The position numbers and the translations under genes are program-made. 64,000 nt of DNA, taken from assembly GCF_004348895.1 (NCBI RefSeq), contig NZ_RRZK01000007.1:186001-250000 (forward strand), in the 5' to 3' direction. Below the pieces are notes generated by a model. It was not told where the DNA came from and ran no database searches. It saw only the letters and a list, made by a program, of their open reading frames with translations. This DNA comes from Pseudomonas vancouverensis. GTDB lineage: Bacteria > Pseudomonadota > Gammaproteobacteria > Pseudomonadales > Pseudomonadaceae. Below are positions 21,632 through 30,659 of this stretch, piece after piece; within the stretch, counting starts at the first letter, position 1; each line of letters begins with the position of its first letter.

Positions 21632-23038
21632 ATGGGCCTGAATAACCAGTGGATGCAGCGCGATCTCGCCGTGTTGTGGCATCCCTGCACCCAGATGAAA
21701 GATCACGAACAACTGCCGCTGATCCCGATCAAGCGCGGTGAAGGTGTCTGGCTGGAAGATTTCGAAGGCAAGCGCTACCTCGACGCGGTCAGCTCCTGGT
21801 GGGTCAATGTGTTCGGCCACGCCAACCCGCGCATCAACCAGCGCATCAAGGACCAGGTCGATCAACTGGAGCATGTGATCCTCGCCGGCTTCAGCCATCA
21901 GCCGGTGATCGAGCTGTCCGAGCGCCTGGTGAAAATGACCCCGGAAGGCCTGACCCGCTGCTTCTACGCCGACAACGGTTCGTCCTGCATCGAAGTCGCG
22001 CTGAAAATGAGCTTCCATTACTGGCTCAACCGCGGTCAGCCGAACAAGAAACGCTTTGTCACCCTGACCAACAGCTACCACGGCGAAACCATGGCGGCGA
22101 TGGCGGTCGGCGACGTGCCGCTGTTCACCGAAACCTACAAAGCCCTGCTGATGGACACCATCAAAGTGCCAAGCCCCGATTGCTACCTGCGTCCGGAGGG
22201 TATGAGCTGGGAAGAGCACTCGCGAAACATGTTCGCGGCCATGGAACAGACGCTGGCGGAAAACCACGACAGCGTTGCGGCAGTGATCGTCGAACCGCTG
22301 ATCCAGGGCGCTGGCGGCATGCGCATGTACCACCCGGTGTACCTCAAGTTGCTGCGCGAAGCCTGCGACCGTTATGGCGTGCACCTGATCCATGACGAAA
22401 TCGCCGTCGGCTTCGGCCGCACCGGCACCATGTTCGCCTGTGAGCAAGCCGGCATCCGTCCGGACTTCCTGTGCCTGTCCAAGGCCCTGACCGGCGGCTA
22501 CCTGCCACTGGCGGCGTGCATGACCACCGATGAGGTCTACAGCGCGTTCTACGACGACTACCCGACCCTGCGCGCTTTCCTGCATTCCCACAGCTACACC
22601 GGCAACCCCCTGGCGTGCGCGGCGGCACTGGCGACCCTGGACATTTTCGAAGAAGACAATGTCATCGAAAACAACAAGGCCCTGGCGCAGCGCATGGCCT
22701 CGTCCACCGCACACCTGGTCGATCACCCGAACGTCAGTGAAGTGCGCCAGACCGGCATGGTACTGGCCATCGAGATGGTCAAGGACAAGGCGAGCAAAGA
22801 GGCTTACCCGTGGCAGGAGCGCCGTGGCCTGAAAGTGTTTCAGCATGCTTTGGAGCGTGGTGCTTTACTGCGGCCATTGGGTAGCGTGGTGTACTTCCTG
22901 CCGCCCTACGTGGTTACGCCGGAGCAGATCGATTTCCTGGCGCAGGTGGCCAGTGAAGGTATCGACATTGCGACCCGTGATAGCGTGAGTGTCGCGGTAC
23001 CGAAGGACTTTCACCCGGGCTTCCGTGATCCGGGTTGA
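21632..23038 (+). CDS. bioA: Adenosylmethionine-8-amino-7-oxononanoate aminotransferase
   Basis: BioA makes 7,8-diaminononanoate in biotin synthesis, using SAM as amino donor with pyridoxal phosphate. The 468-residue class III aminotransferase shows LWHPCTQMKDH near the N-terminus, the PLP-phosphate segment YADNGSSCIEVALKM, FGRTGTMFACEQAGIRPDF, and the PLP lysine K284 in CLSKALTGGYLP. GAGGAG precedes ATG 21632. The other biotin genes are not in the window, so bioA stands alone here as in other pseudomonads. Confidence 0.97.
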   Translation: MGLNNQWMQRDLAVLWHPCTQMKDHEQLPLIPIKRGEGVWLEDFEGKRYLDAVSSWWVNVFGHANPRINQRIKDQVDQLEHVILAGFSHQPVIELSERLVKMTPEGLTRCFYADNGSSCIEVALKMSFHYWLNRGQPNKKRFVTLTNSYHGETMAAMAVGDVPLFTETYKALLMDTIKVPSPDCYLRPEGMSWEEHSRNMFAAMEQTLAENHDSVAAVIVEPLIQGAGGMRMYHPVYLKLLREACDRYGVHLIHDEIAVGFGRTGTMFACEQAGIRPDFLCLSKALTGGYLPLAACMTTDEVYSAFYDDYPTLRAFLHSHSYTGNPLACAAALATLDIFEEDNVIENNKALAQRMASSTAHLVDHPNVSEVRQTGMVLAIEMVKDKASKEAYPWQERRGLKVFQHALERGALLRPLGSVVYFLPPYVVTPEQIDFLAQVASEGIDIATRDSVSVAVPKDFHPGFRDPG

Positions 23039-23076
23039 TTGATTTCACTTGAGCTTCTGTGGTGTCAGGGCTGGCG

Positions 23077-23146
23077 CCTTCGCGGGCAAGCCCGGCTCCC
23101 ACAATTGACCGCATTCCAAGGTGGGAGCGAGCTTGCTCGCGATGGC
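23077..23146. repeat. REP pair between bioA and rsmE
   Basis: A diverged inverted copy (CGCGGGCAAGCCCGGCTCCC, 23082-23101) faces a standard class A REP (GTGGGAGCGAGCTTGCTCGC, from 23121). It could attenuate read-through from bioA. Confidence 0.8.
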
Positions 23147-23183
23147 GTCGCCAAGACCTGCACATGAATTACAGAGACCCGAA

Positions 23184-23903
23184 ATGAGACTGTCCCGCTT
23201 CTTCGTCGACACCCCACTGAGCACCGGCGAACACGAGTTGCCCGAAGCCCAGGCCCACTACATCAGCCGTGTGCTGCGCATGGCCGAGGGCGATGCCCTG
23301 CAACTGTTCGACGGTTCAGGCCAGGAATTTCGCGCTGCGCTGGTCGAAGTCGGCAAGAAACGTGTCGTGGTGCAGATCGACGAACAATTTGCCGGCCAGG
23401 TGGAATCCCCCCTGGCGATCCATCTCGGCCAGGGCCTGTCCCGGGGCGAGCGTATGGATTGGGCGATTCAGAAAGCCACGGAACTGGGCGTCAGCGAGAT
23501 CACCCCGATCTTCACCGAACGCTGTGAAGTGCGCCTGAAGGACGAACGCGCCGACAAGCGCCTGCTGCACTGGCGTCAGGTGGCGATCAGCGCCTGCGAA
23601 CAGTGTGGACGTTCACGGGTGCCGGTGATTCATCCACCGTTATTGCTGGCGGACTGGCTGAAGCAGACGCAGGCCGAGTTGAAGCTGGTGCTGCACCCGG
23701 TGGCAGAGCCGCTGACCAGCCATGCCAGGCCTGCGACGCTGGCGTTTCTGATCGGGCCTGAGGGCGGCTTGTCGGATGCGGAAGTGGATCAGGCCAAAGG
23801 TGCCGGCTTCCACGCCGCACGCCTGGGCCCGCGAGTGTTGCGCACCGAGACGGCGCCGGTGGTGGCTTTGTCTGTCGCCCAGCAGCTTTGGGGGGACTTT
23901 TAA
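23184..23903 (+). CDS. rsmE: 16S rRNA m3U1498 methyltransferase
   Basis: RsmE methylates N3 of U1498 of 16S rRNA in the 30S subunit, using SAM. The 239-residue SPOUT protein has an N-terminal PUA-like part (RLSRFFVDTPL, HYISRVLRM) and a trefoil-knot domain with LGQGLSRGERMDWAIQKATELG, CEQCGRSRVPVI, and the SAM-binding LIGPEGGLSDAEVD and LGPRVLRTETAP. ATG 23184 gives the standard N-terminus; an upstream in-frame ATG at 23121 lies in a REP element and is not credible. Confidence 0.96.
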   Translation: MRLSRFFVDTPLSTGEHELPEAQAHYISRVLRMAEGDALQLFDGSGQEFRAALVEVGKKRVVVQIDEQFAGQVESPLAIHLGQGLSRGERMDWAIQKATELGVSEITPIFTERCEVRLKDERADKRLLHWRQVAISACEQCGRSRVPVIHPPLLLADWLKQTQAELKLVLHPVAEPLTSHARPATLAFLIGPEGGLSDAEVDQAKGAGFHAARLGPRVLRTETAPVVALSVAQQLWGDF

Positions 23904-23910
23904 GACCCCT

Positions 23911-24004
23911 TCGCGAGCAAGCTCGCTCCTACAATTAATCTCAGTCGTGCACAAAACCGGTGTTCACTGAAGATCTACTGTGGGAGCGAGCCTGCTCGCG
24001 ATGG
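23911..24004. repeat. REPIN between rsmE and the hemolysin III gene
   Basis: TCGCGAGCAAGCTCGCTCCT (from 23911) and an inverted partner TGTGGGAGCGAGCCTGCTCG (from 23979), between convergent genes. Confidence 0.87.
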
Positions 24005-24017
24005 TCGCGACGTGGTC

Positions 24018-24635
24018 TCACAGGACATAAAAGAAAATCGCCACAAAGTGCAGCAAGCTTCCGGCAATCACGAACAGATGCCATATCCCATGGGCATGCC
24101 GCAGCCGATGGTCGAGGGCAAAAAAGATGATGCCCACGGTGTACAACACACCGCCTGAAGCCAACCACGCAAACCCCGCACCACCCAACGCCGCCAGCAA
24201 CGGCTTGACCGCCACCAACACGATCCAGCCCATCACTGCGTAAATCACGATCGACAGTATTCGTGCTTCCGAGCGCGGCTTTATTTCCTGCAAGATACCG
24301 ATCAGCGCCAGCCCCCAGACAATCCCGAACAGGGTCCAGCCCCAGGGCCCGCGCAGGGTCACCAGGCAGAACGGCGTGTAGCTGCCGGCGATCAGCAGGT
24401 AGATCGAAAAATGATCAACCTTCTTCATGATCGCCTTTTTGCGCCCGCGCACGCTGTGATACACGGTCGATGCGCTGTAAAGCACGAGCAATGTAAAGGC
24501 GTAGATCGCCATGCTGACAATCTTCCACGGACTGCCGTCGAGGCTGGCCAGCACAATCAGCCAGACCCCACCGACAAACGCCGCTACCGCCCCCACCAAA
24601 TGCGTCCAGGCGTTCAGTCTTTCCCCGTGATACAT
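24018..24635 (-). CDS. Hemolysin III family membrane protein (YqfA/PAQR-like)
   Basis: The 205-residue protein has seven hydrophobic helices and the metal-site motifs of the HlyIII/PAQR superfamily: LYSASTVYHSVRG (Ser/His), KKVDHFSIYLLIAGSYTPF (Asp/His) and the C-terminal HGIWHLFVIAGSLLHF (two His). These zinc-binding membrane proteins are related to adiponectin receptors and possibly act as hydrolases; haemolytic activity is doubtful for most. ATG 24635 follows AGAGG. An ATG 132 bp upstream lies in the REP element and is ignored. Confidence 0.92.
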   Translation of the reverse strand: MYHGERLNAWTHLVGAVAAFVGGVWLIVLASLDGSPWKIVSMAIYAFTLLVLYSASTVYHSVRGRKKAIMKKVDHFSIYLLIAGSYTPFCLVTLRGPWGWTLFGIVWGLALIGILQEIKPRSEARILSIVIYAVMGWIVLVAVKPLLAALGGAGFAWLASGGVLYTVGIIFFALDHRLRHAHGIWHLFVIAGSLLHFVAIFFYVL

Positions 24636-24725
24636 GAATCGCTTACCTCTAATTTCAGTACCGCAGTACGCAAGGCTCAGGCCTTGAGCGTAAAAGCGCA
24701 ATGTTGCAGAACACAACTCCCCACC

Positions 24726-24826
24726 TGTAGGAGCGAGCTTGCTCGCGATGGAGGGCATGAACGACAAGGGTTTACTGCTGCCCCGCGTTATCGTTTACGA
24801 CCATCGCCAGCAAGCCGGCTCCTACA
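24726..24826. repeat. REPIN upstream of mdcR
   Basis: TGTAGGAGCGAGCTTGCTCG (from 24726) faces a diverged inverted copy GCCAGCAAGCCGGCTCCTAC ending near 24826. The spacer keeps TATCGTTTACGA, related to the spacer at 11580. It ends about 50 bp before the mdcR start, so the mdcR promoter must lie close to or within it. Confidence 0.83.
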
Positions 24827-24875
24827 AAAGCTCACATGCGTGCACAATCGAGTCATTCCAAGAAGAGTTCGCACG

Positions 24876-25790
24876 ATGTTGATCGATGAAGAATTGACCC
24901 TGAAAAAACTCGAGGTGTTCCTAGCCTTCATGCGCACCGGCAATCTGGCGCGGGCCGCTGTGGAGTTGCAGACCAGCAACGTCAGTGTGCACCGGGCGAT
25001 CCACTCGCTGGAGAATGCGCTGCGCTGCCCGCTGTTCAAGCACGAAGGCCGTAACCTGACGCCGCTGGAAAGCGCCTACGTGCTTGAAGAGCGCGCGCAG
25101 AAGCTGATTCAGGACGTCGTCGAAAGCGTGCGCCTGACCCGCGAGGCCGCCGGCTTCTCTGCCGAGCGTTTCAAGCTTGGCTCGTTGTACTCCCTGACGG
25201 TCAAGACCGTTCCGCAACTGATCATGGGCCTGAAGATCCGTCGCAGTGAGCTCAACATCGACCTGATCCTCGGCTCGAACATCGACCTGCTCTACAAGCT
25301 CAAGAACATGGAAGTCGATGCGATCCTGGTGTCGCTGGATGACAGTGTGAATGACCCGGACTGCGAGCAGATTCCGCTGTTCTCCGACGACATCTTTCTC
25401 GCTACACCGGCCGATTCGAAGTTTGCCCAACGCAGCGAAGTCGACCTTGCCGAAGTCCGCGACGAAACCTTCATCACCCTGACCCAGGGCTTCGCCACTC
25501 ATCAGGACGGCAAGCGCGTGTTCGAGCAGGCGGGGTTCGAGCCGAAGGTGGCGATGCAGGTCAACGACATCTTCACCTTGTTGAGCATGGTCAGTTCGGG
25601 AGTGGGTTATGCGTTGCTGCCGGGCAGGATTGCGGCGGTGTACGAGAACCGGGTGAAGCTGATTCCGTTGCAAGAGCAGTACCGCTTGCAGCAGCACATT
25701 GGCGTGGTGTTCTTGAAGGCCAAGGAGCGGGATCCGAATCTGTTGGCGTTGCTGGCGGAGTGTCGGATGTATGCCAATCGCCAGGTTTGA
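24876..25790 (+). CDS. mdcR: LysR-type regulator of malonate decarboxylase genes
   Basis: A 304-residue LysR regulator: N-terminal helix-turn-helix (LKKLEVFLAFMRTGNLARAA and SNVSVHRAIHSLENAL) and a periplasmic-binding-like effector domain from about residue 90. It faces the mdc/mad genes tail to tail, which identifies it as MdcR, activator of malonate decarboxylase genes with malonate as likely inducer. The mdcA promoter lies about 7.4 kb away at the other end. ATG 24876 has AGAAGAG eight to fourteen bases upstream. Confidence 0.9.
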   Translation: MLIDEELTLKKLEVFLAFMRTGNLARAAVELQTSNVSVHRAIHSLENALRCPLFKHEGRNLTPLESAYVLEERAQKLIQDVVESVRLTREAAGFSAERFKLGSLYSLTVKTVPQLIMGLKIRRSELNIDLILGSNIDLLYKLKNMEVDAILVSLDDSVNDPDCEQIPLFSDDIFLATPADSKFAQRSEVDLAEVRDETFITLTQGFATHQDGKRVFEQAGFEPKVAMQVNDIFTLLSMVSSGVGYALLPGRIAAVYENRVKLIPLQEQYRLQQHIGVVFLKAKERDPNLLALLAECRMYANRQV

Positions 25791-25799
25791 AGAAGCCCA

Positions 25800-25932
25800 T
25801 GTGGCGAGGGAGCTTGCTCCCGTTCGGGTGCGAAGCGCCCGCGAAATCTACCCACCGGTTTTTCCTGACTCATCTCGGTGTCAGATATCAGGGCTGCCTT
25901 GCAGCCCAACGGGAGCAAGCTCCCTCGCCACA
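25800..25932. repeat. REPIN, class B, between mdcR and madM
   Basis: TGTGGCGAGGGAGCTTGCTC (from 25800) and its exact inverted copy ending CTCGCCACA at 25932, with a diverged inner part. It differs from class A elements and recurs at 45548 and 49658. Lying between convergent genes, it probably serves as terminator for both. Confidence 0.9.
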
Positions 25933-25948
25933 GAATGCATGTAATGAG

Positions 25949-26713
25949 CTAGCCGACAATCCCGCGAACAATGAAGTACAGCACCGAAGGCCCGAGAAGA
26001 CAGCCCAACCCGGTATGGAAGGTCGCCGTCAACGCACCATAAGGCACCAGCCGCCGATCAGTCGCCGCCAACCCTGCCGTCACACCGCTGACAGTGCCGG
26101 CCAGGCCACCGAACACCATGGCTGAGCGCGGGTTGTCCAGGCCCATCCAGCGCGCCGCCATCGGCGTGCCGACCATCACCAGAATCGCCTTGATCAAGCC
26201 GGTGGCAATCGACAACGCCACCACATCGGAACTGGCACCGATCGCCGCACCGGTCACCGGCCCGACGATGTAAGTCACCGCACCGGCGCCGATGGTGGTC
26301 ATGCTCACCGCATCGCGATAACCGAATGCCCAGGCCATGCAGGCGCCGACAATGAACGGAAGCACCGTACCCAGCAGCAAGGCGATCACGCCGATCAACC
26401 CGGCCTTTTTCGCCTCGGTGGCCTGCACTTCGAAAGCCGTGGCGACGATGGCGAAGTCACGCAGCATGGCCCCGCCCATCAGGCCGATGCCGGAAAACAG
26501 CGTCAGGTCCGCCAGGCCTTTCTGTCCGCCGGTCAGGGTGCCACCGACCCATGCCAGCACCAGGCCGATGACGATGGCAATCGCCGAGCCGTGAATGCGC
26601 CCGAACGTCAGGCGTTTGGAGATGACGACGGACACCCACATGATCACGCCGACGAAGGCGAAGGCGGTGACCAGACCGTTGTGCTCAAGTCCTTGCTCGA
26701 TGAGGTTCCACAT
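25949..26713 (-). CDS. madM: Malonate transporter subunit MadM
   Basis: A 254-residue inner-membrane protein with about seven to eight helices, the larger subunit of the two-component MadLM malonate:sodium importer. Conserved segments include GRIHGSAIAIVIGLVLAW, LADLTLFSGIGLMGGAMLRD and GGLAGTVSGVTAGLAATD. Its start is one base from the madL stop, so the two are translated together. It is the last gene of the mdc transcript. Confidence 0.95.
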   Translation of the reverse strand: MWNLIEQGLEHNGLVTAFAFVGVIMWVSVVISKRLTFGRIHGSAIAIVIGLVLAWVGGTLTGGQKGLADLTLFSGIGLMGGAMLRDFAIVATAFEVQATEAKKAGLIGVIALLLGTVLPFIVGACMAWAFGYRDAVSMTTIGAGAVTYIVGPVTGAAIGASSDVVALSIATGLIKAILVMVGTPMAARWMGLDNPRSAMVFGGLAGTVSGVTAGLAATDRRLVPYGALTATFHTGLGCLLGPSVLYFIVRGIVG

Positions 26714-26714
26714 G

Positions 26715-27131
26715 TCAGCGACCTCCTACAGGGGTGCCGACCGGGGTGATTTCCGTCGGTTCATCGGGCAAGGGTTCGCCTTTGTGGGTGCGACTGATCA
26801 AGGCAATGGTGCAGCCGCAGACCACCACTGAACCGATGGCTGCCAGCACCGCGACCGGGCCACCGTGCAGGGCCGTGACCACGTTCTGTTGGGCCGCCAT
26901 CGCCACCACCACCGGAATGTACATGGCGCCCCAGAAACCGACGCCCATCTCGCAATCCCTGGTCATGCCGCCGCGTTTTTGCATCCACAAGCGCGCGCAG
27001 ATCAGCAGGATCATCGCGATCCCGACGCCGCCAACGTTTGACTTCACACCCAGCACAACACCGAGCATGTCACCCATGATCACCCCTGCCAGCGTACAGA
27101 TCGCCAACAGCGCCACACCGTAAATAATCAT
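26715..27131 (-). CDS. madL: Malonate transporter subunit MadL
   Basis: The small subunit of MadLM, 138 residues with four hydrophobic helices (IIYGVALLAICTLAGVIMGD; GIAMILLICARLWM; MYIPVVVAMAAQQNVV; AAIGSVVVCGCTIALI). I chose ATG 27131, which has GAGG nine bases upstream; an in-frame TTG at 27146 is less likely. It lies 62 bp after mdcH and directly precedes madM. Confidence 0.93.
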   Translation of the reverse strand: MIIYGVALLAICTLAGVIMGDMLGVVLGVKSNVGGVGIAMILLICARLWMQKRGGMTRDCEMGVGFWGAMYIPVVVAMAAQQNVVTALHGGPVAVLAAIGSVVVCGCTIALISRTHKGEPLPDEPTEITPVGTPVGGR

Positions 27132-27193
27132 TGTCGTAGTCCTCAAAGTGCATTTCGAATGTTGTTTTTTTTGTTCGAAGCCTGAGTCGGTGT

Positions 27194-28105
27194 CTAGGAG
27201 TGACGGCTTCCCTCCTCACACATCAGCGCTTGCAGGGTATCGAGCCGTGCACCGTCAAAGGCAATCACGCTGCCTTGCTCGAAGACCCGGCGCGCCAGCC
27301 CGGTCAGCACCGCACCGGGCGGCAGTTCGATCTGTAGCCGTACGCCACGCTCGTACGCGCTTTGCACCGTGCCGCGCCAATCGACGATGCGGCACATGTT
27401 GAACGCGAGGTCGTCACGCAGGGCATCGACCTTGAGCACTGGCCGCGCGCGGCTTCCGCTCAGGTAAGCAATTTTGGGTGTTTGCATCGGCACGTTGGCG
27501 AAAGCCTCGGCCAGCACCGTCGCGGGTGCCTCCAGCAACGGGCAATGCGAGGGCACGCTCACCGCCAGACGTTTGGCCAACCCTGCCCCCTGGGCTTTCG
27601 CCAAGGCGGCGACCGCTTGCATCGCACCGTCACTGCCAGCAATCACCACCTGGTTATCAGCGTTGATGTTGGCCAGGTACACCGGCGTGTCGACGCCATG
27701 CACCTGCGCCAGCAAACCTTCTACCGTGATCAAATCCAGGCCGATGATCGCGGTCATGCCGTAGCCCTGTGGATAAGCCTGTTGCATCAGTTCACCGCGC
27801 AGGCTGACCAGATGCAGCGCATCGCTGAAGCTCAGGGCACCGGCCACCACTGCTGCCGGGTAAGCACCGATGGACAGACCGGCCACGTAGTCCGGCGTCA
27901 TTGCCAACTGGCGTGTGGCGGCGACCCCGGCGATCAGCAGGCAAAGCTGAACCGCCCGGGTCGAGCGCAGCGCCTCGGCAGAGTCCAGTTGCAAGACGTC
28001 TTCACCGAGCAGGTCGCAGGCCTCGTCCAGGGTTTCCCGAGGCAACCCCTGAAGCATGCCTGGTCGCTGCGCGCCCTGCCCCGGGAACACCAGCAAACTG
28101 CTCAC
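27194..28105 (-). CDS. mdcH: Malonate decarboxylase epsilon subunit (malonyl-CoA:ACP transacylase)
   Basis: MdcH loads malonyl groups onto the acyl carrier protein MdcC and so primes the decarboxylase cycle. The 303-residue FabD-like acyltransferase has LLVFPGQGAQRPGM at the N-terminus, the active-site serine S78 in AGLSIGAYPA, and the catalytic histidine in AVSVPSHCPLLE. I chose GTG 28105: it overlaps the mdcG stop (GTGA) and has AGGAG about nine bases upstream. An in-frame ATG at 28129 inside mdcG is the alternative and would add eight residues. Confidence 0.93.
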   Translation of the reverse strand: MSSLLVFPGQGAQRPGMLQGLPRETLDEACDLLGEDVLQLDSAEALRSTRAVQLCLLIAGVAATRQLAMTPDYVAGLSIGAYPAAVVAGALSFSDALHLVSLRGELMQQAYPQGYGMTAIIGLDLITVEGLLAQVHGVDTPVYLANINADNQVVIAGSDGAMQAVAALAKAQGAGLAKRLAVSVPSHCPLLEAPATVLAEAFANVPMQTPKIAYLSGSRARPVLKVDALRDDLAFNMCRIVDWRGTVQSAYERGVRLQIELPPGAVLTGLARRVFEQGSVIAFDGARLDTLQALMCEEGSRHS

Positions 28106-28722
28106 GCTGCCTGCTCCTGCGAATTCCACGGGTCACTGACCAGGCAGGCTTGCGTGGCGTTTTTCAGCAGTACACGGAAAGACGCACCGGCCCACTCGCG
28201 CAAGGCGACTGCGCCCAAGGGTGTTTGCAATTGCAGGTCGACGCGACACACGGAGTTGTCGAGCAAAGCGACCAGGGCTTGCGCGTCGCTCCGACCCAAG
28301 GGCTCCGGCGTACGCAGAATCAGATCGAGATCACTGCCCTCGTGCAACGCAGTAAATCCGCTGGCCAATTCAAAACCGGCGCTGCCACTGACACCCCAGA
28401 TCCAGCCGCTGGCATCGAGGCAAGACCGCAATTGCGTCAGCGCTCGCAGCGCCGGGAAATCCCGTTGACCTTGCACGTGGCAGAGCTCTTCGGGACGCAC
28501 GCAGCGAGTGACCGTCGATACTTCCATCACGGCGGCAAAACGCTGCTCGCGCAATGCGCCACGAATGCCCACGGCCACCTGCCCCGGCGCACTCAGGGCG
28601 CGGCGCACGACCACCGGCTGACCCGCACTGATCGACGCCACTGCCCACGATGGCGCACCCATCGGCAGTTGCTCCGCGGTCATGCCCCAGAGCAGGTCGT
28701 GAGCCTGGTAGCGGCTCACCAT
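28102..28722 (-). CDS. mdcG: Phosphoribosyl-dephospho-CoA transferase (malonate decarboxylase holo-ACP synthase)
   Basis: MdcG attaches the 2'-(5''-triphosphoribosyl)-3'-dephospho-CoA group, made by MdcB, to the serine of MdcC. The 206-residue protein contains a nucleotidyltransferase-like GSDLDLILRTPE (about residues 133-144) with the metal-binding Asp-x-Asp. It overlaps mdcE by 7 bp and mdcH by 4 bp, showing tight translational coupling. Confidence 0.93.
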   Translation of the reverse strand: MVSRYQAHDLLWGMTAEQLPMGAPSWAVASISAGQPVVVRRALSAPGQVAVGIRGALREQRFAAVMEVSTVTRCVRPEELCHVQGQRDFPALRALTQLRSCLDASGWIWGVSGSAGFELASGFTALHEGSDLDLILRTPEPLGRSDAQALVALLDNSVCRVDLQLQTPLGAVALREWAGASFRVLLKNATQACLVSDPWNSQEQAA

Positions 28723-29519
28723 TGCTCTCTCAACAATTGGCGGACCCTGGCCGATGCCGCACGGTTGGGTGCGCCAAGACGACCGCGCAAGTCACTGCCC
28801 TTCTCGGCCACATCGCAGATCGCCTGAATCAGGCAGTCGGTCACACGGGTCACATCGGCAACGGAGGGTTGTTCAATCTGCTGCACCGACAAGGTTTCCC
28901 AGAGCAAGCCGAGGCTGGCATAGCTGTCGATGTCATAGGCCATCGGCGGCACGCTGGCGGCGAACGCTTCGAGTTCTTCGACACTGCGCAGGGTCACCCG
29001 TGCCGCCGATGCCTTGCCCATGGCGTGCACCATCACTCCCGGATCACGCAGGGCAATCAGCCGGTTGGCCTGATAACCGTGGGCCAGGAACGCGCCGGAC
29101 ATCGCCTTGCCCACCAGCAGCGCAATCACCGCATGCCCGGCCAGGCGCGCGCGGGCATAGCTGTCCGCCGCACCCGCCAATGCCTGGTGAATGCCGAGGG
29201 CTTCTTCGCGCCGACCGTAGGCCTGGCTTGGCACGTCGACGATGGCGATCAGCGCACGCTTTTGCGCCTTGTCCTGATCGGCGGCGATGACTTCATCCAC
29301 GGCTTTGGCCAGGCCCCAGCCTTCGAGCAGGCCGACCTCGCCCTGACGGGCACGCACGAAACGGTTGTCGGGGTCGGCGACCACTGCGATGAATCGCACC
29401 GGCTGATCACCGAGCACAGCGTCCGCCACTTTCAATGAGGTGGGCAGACCATTGACCGTTTTCGCACCGGTGCTCAAGGCGTTGAACCAGTTCAAACCGC
29501 GCAGGGAATACGTGCTCAT
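28716..29519 (-). CDS. mdcE: Malonate decarboxylase gamma subunit
   Basis: With MdcD it forms the carboxyltransferase-like decarboxylase that releases CO2 from malonyl-ACP. The 267-residue crotonase-fold protein has VVADPDNRFVRARQGEVGLLEGW, DVPSQAYGRREEALG and AFLAHGYQANRLIAL. Its ATG overlaps the mdcD stop by 4 bp (ATGA). Confidence 0.93.
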   Translation of the reverse strand: MSTYSLRGLNWFNALSTGAKTVNGLPTSLKVADAVLGDQPVRFIAVVADPDNRFVRARQGEVGLLEGWGLAKAVDEVIAADQDKAQKRALIAIVDVPSQAYGRREEALGIHQALAGAADSYARARLAGHAVIALLVGKAMSGAFLAHGYQANRLIALRDPGVMVHAMGKASAARVTLRSVEELEAFAASVPPMAYDIDSYASLGLLWETLSVQQIEQPSVADVTRVTDCLIQAICDVAEKGSDLRGRLGAPNRAASARVRQLLREQW

Positions 29520-30367
29520 GGGCGTTCTCCTTGATACAGCTGGCGGACCGTTGCCGGGGCGATCTGCGGTTCGGCGTCCAGGTTGCCCAGTCGCTGCAAA
29601 AACAGTTCGGCTTGCTGGCTGCGCTGATGAGCTGGCAGACCTAGTGCCAGCAACTCAGCGACCTGCTGACGGATCTGCGCCACATCATCCGCCGCATAAC
29701 GATCCACCAGACCACTGGCAAAACGCTGCTCGCCACCGGTCAGGCTCCAGATGAAAGGACGGTCACGGGAGTCGTACTCCTCAAGCCCGGCCTCCTGCTC
29801 GATCACTTGCGGACCGTTCAGACCCAGCCGCGCTTCCTGGGTCACCAGCAGATAGCTGCACAACCCGGCCGCAATCGACATGCCACCAAAACAGCCGACG
29901 CTGCCTGCCACCACGCCCACCACCGGTTGGTACTGGCGCAGCTCGACAATCGCCGCATGGATATCGGCAATCACCGCCAGCCCGAGGTTGGCTTCCTGCA
30001 AACGCACGCCACCGGTTTCCAGTAGCAACACGGCACGGGTCGCAATGCCGTTGCGGTTGTCCTCGGCGGCCAGTTCCAGTGCGCCGGCAATCTTGGCCCC
30101 GCCCACTTCGCCGAGGCTGCCGCCCTGAAAGGCGCCTTCGATGGCGGCGATCACCACTGGCAAGCCATCGATACTGCCCTTGGCAATGACCACGCCGTCA
30201 TCGGCCTGGGGCACCACGCCCTGACGGACCAGCCACGGCGACATGACGCGCTGGAACGGATCGAGCAGTTCGCGAAAGGTACCGGCGTCGAGAAGGGCTT
30301 TCGCCCGTTGCCGTGCGCCCAGTTCGACGAAGCTGTGTTTGTTCAGCAAGGCTGCACTGTCAGTCAT
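29516..30367 (-). CDS. mdcD: Malonate decarboxylase beta subunit
   Basis: The 283-residue partner of MdcE, related to carboxyltransferase subunits of acyl-CoA carboxylases. Visible segments are ELGARQRAKALLDAGTFREL, QGGSLGEVGGAKIAGALELA, LLETGGVRLQEANLGL and GGMSIAAGLCSYLLVTQEARLGLNG. It starts at ATG 30367, overlapping the mdcC stop by 8 bp. Confidence 0.94.
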   Translation of the reverse strand: MTDSAALLNKHSFVELGARQRAKALLDAGTFRELLDPFQRVMSPWLVRQGVVPQADDGVVIAKGSIDGLPVVIAAIEGAFQGGSLGEVGGAKIAGALELAAEDNRNGIATRAVLLLETGGVRLQEANLGLAVIADIHAAIVELRQYQPVVGVVAGSVGCFGGMSIAAGLCSYLLVTQEARLGLNGPQVIEQEAGLEEYDSRDRPFIWSLTGGEQRFASGLVDRYAADDVAQIRQQVAELLALGLPAHQRSQQAELFLQRLGNLDAEPQIAPATVRQLYQGERP

Positions 30368-30659
30368 GACCGATCTCCTCGAAGCCTTGTTCCAGGCGCA
30401 AGCGCACTACACCCGGCGTCGCGCCGAAATCATGAATATCGATGGCCATGGCGGGAGGCATCTGACCGTCGAACATCCGTGCGAACAGGTGCTGCCAACG
30501 TTGTTCGCTGCCATTGACCGAGGTCTGCACGGTGATCGTCAACTTGCCTGCCGGGCCCGGTTCGATCAGCACTTCCAGGTCGCCCGAGCCGACACAGCCC
30601 ACCAGCGTGCGGCCCCGTGGCGGTTGGCCGGCGGGGAATTCAAAAGATAGGGTTTCCAT
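30360..30659 (-). CDS. mdcC: Malonate decarboxylase acyl carrier protein (delta subunit)
   Basis: The 99-residue carrier protein that holds the acetyl/malonyl group on a dephospho-CoA-derived arm. VGCVGSGDLEVLIEP contains the attachment serine. Starting at ATG 30659 (overlapping the mdcB stop as ATGA) places this serine at position 25, the position known in the Klebsiella protein, which supports that start over the in-frame TTG three bases upstream. Confidence 0.94.
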   Translation of the reverse strand: METLSFEFPAGQPPRGRTLVGCVGSGDLEVLIEPGPAGKLTITVQTSVNGSEQRWQHLFARMFDGQMPPAMAIDIHDFGATPGVVRLRLEQGFEEIGHD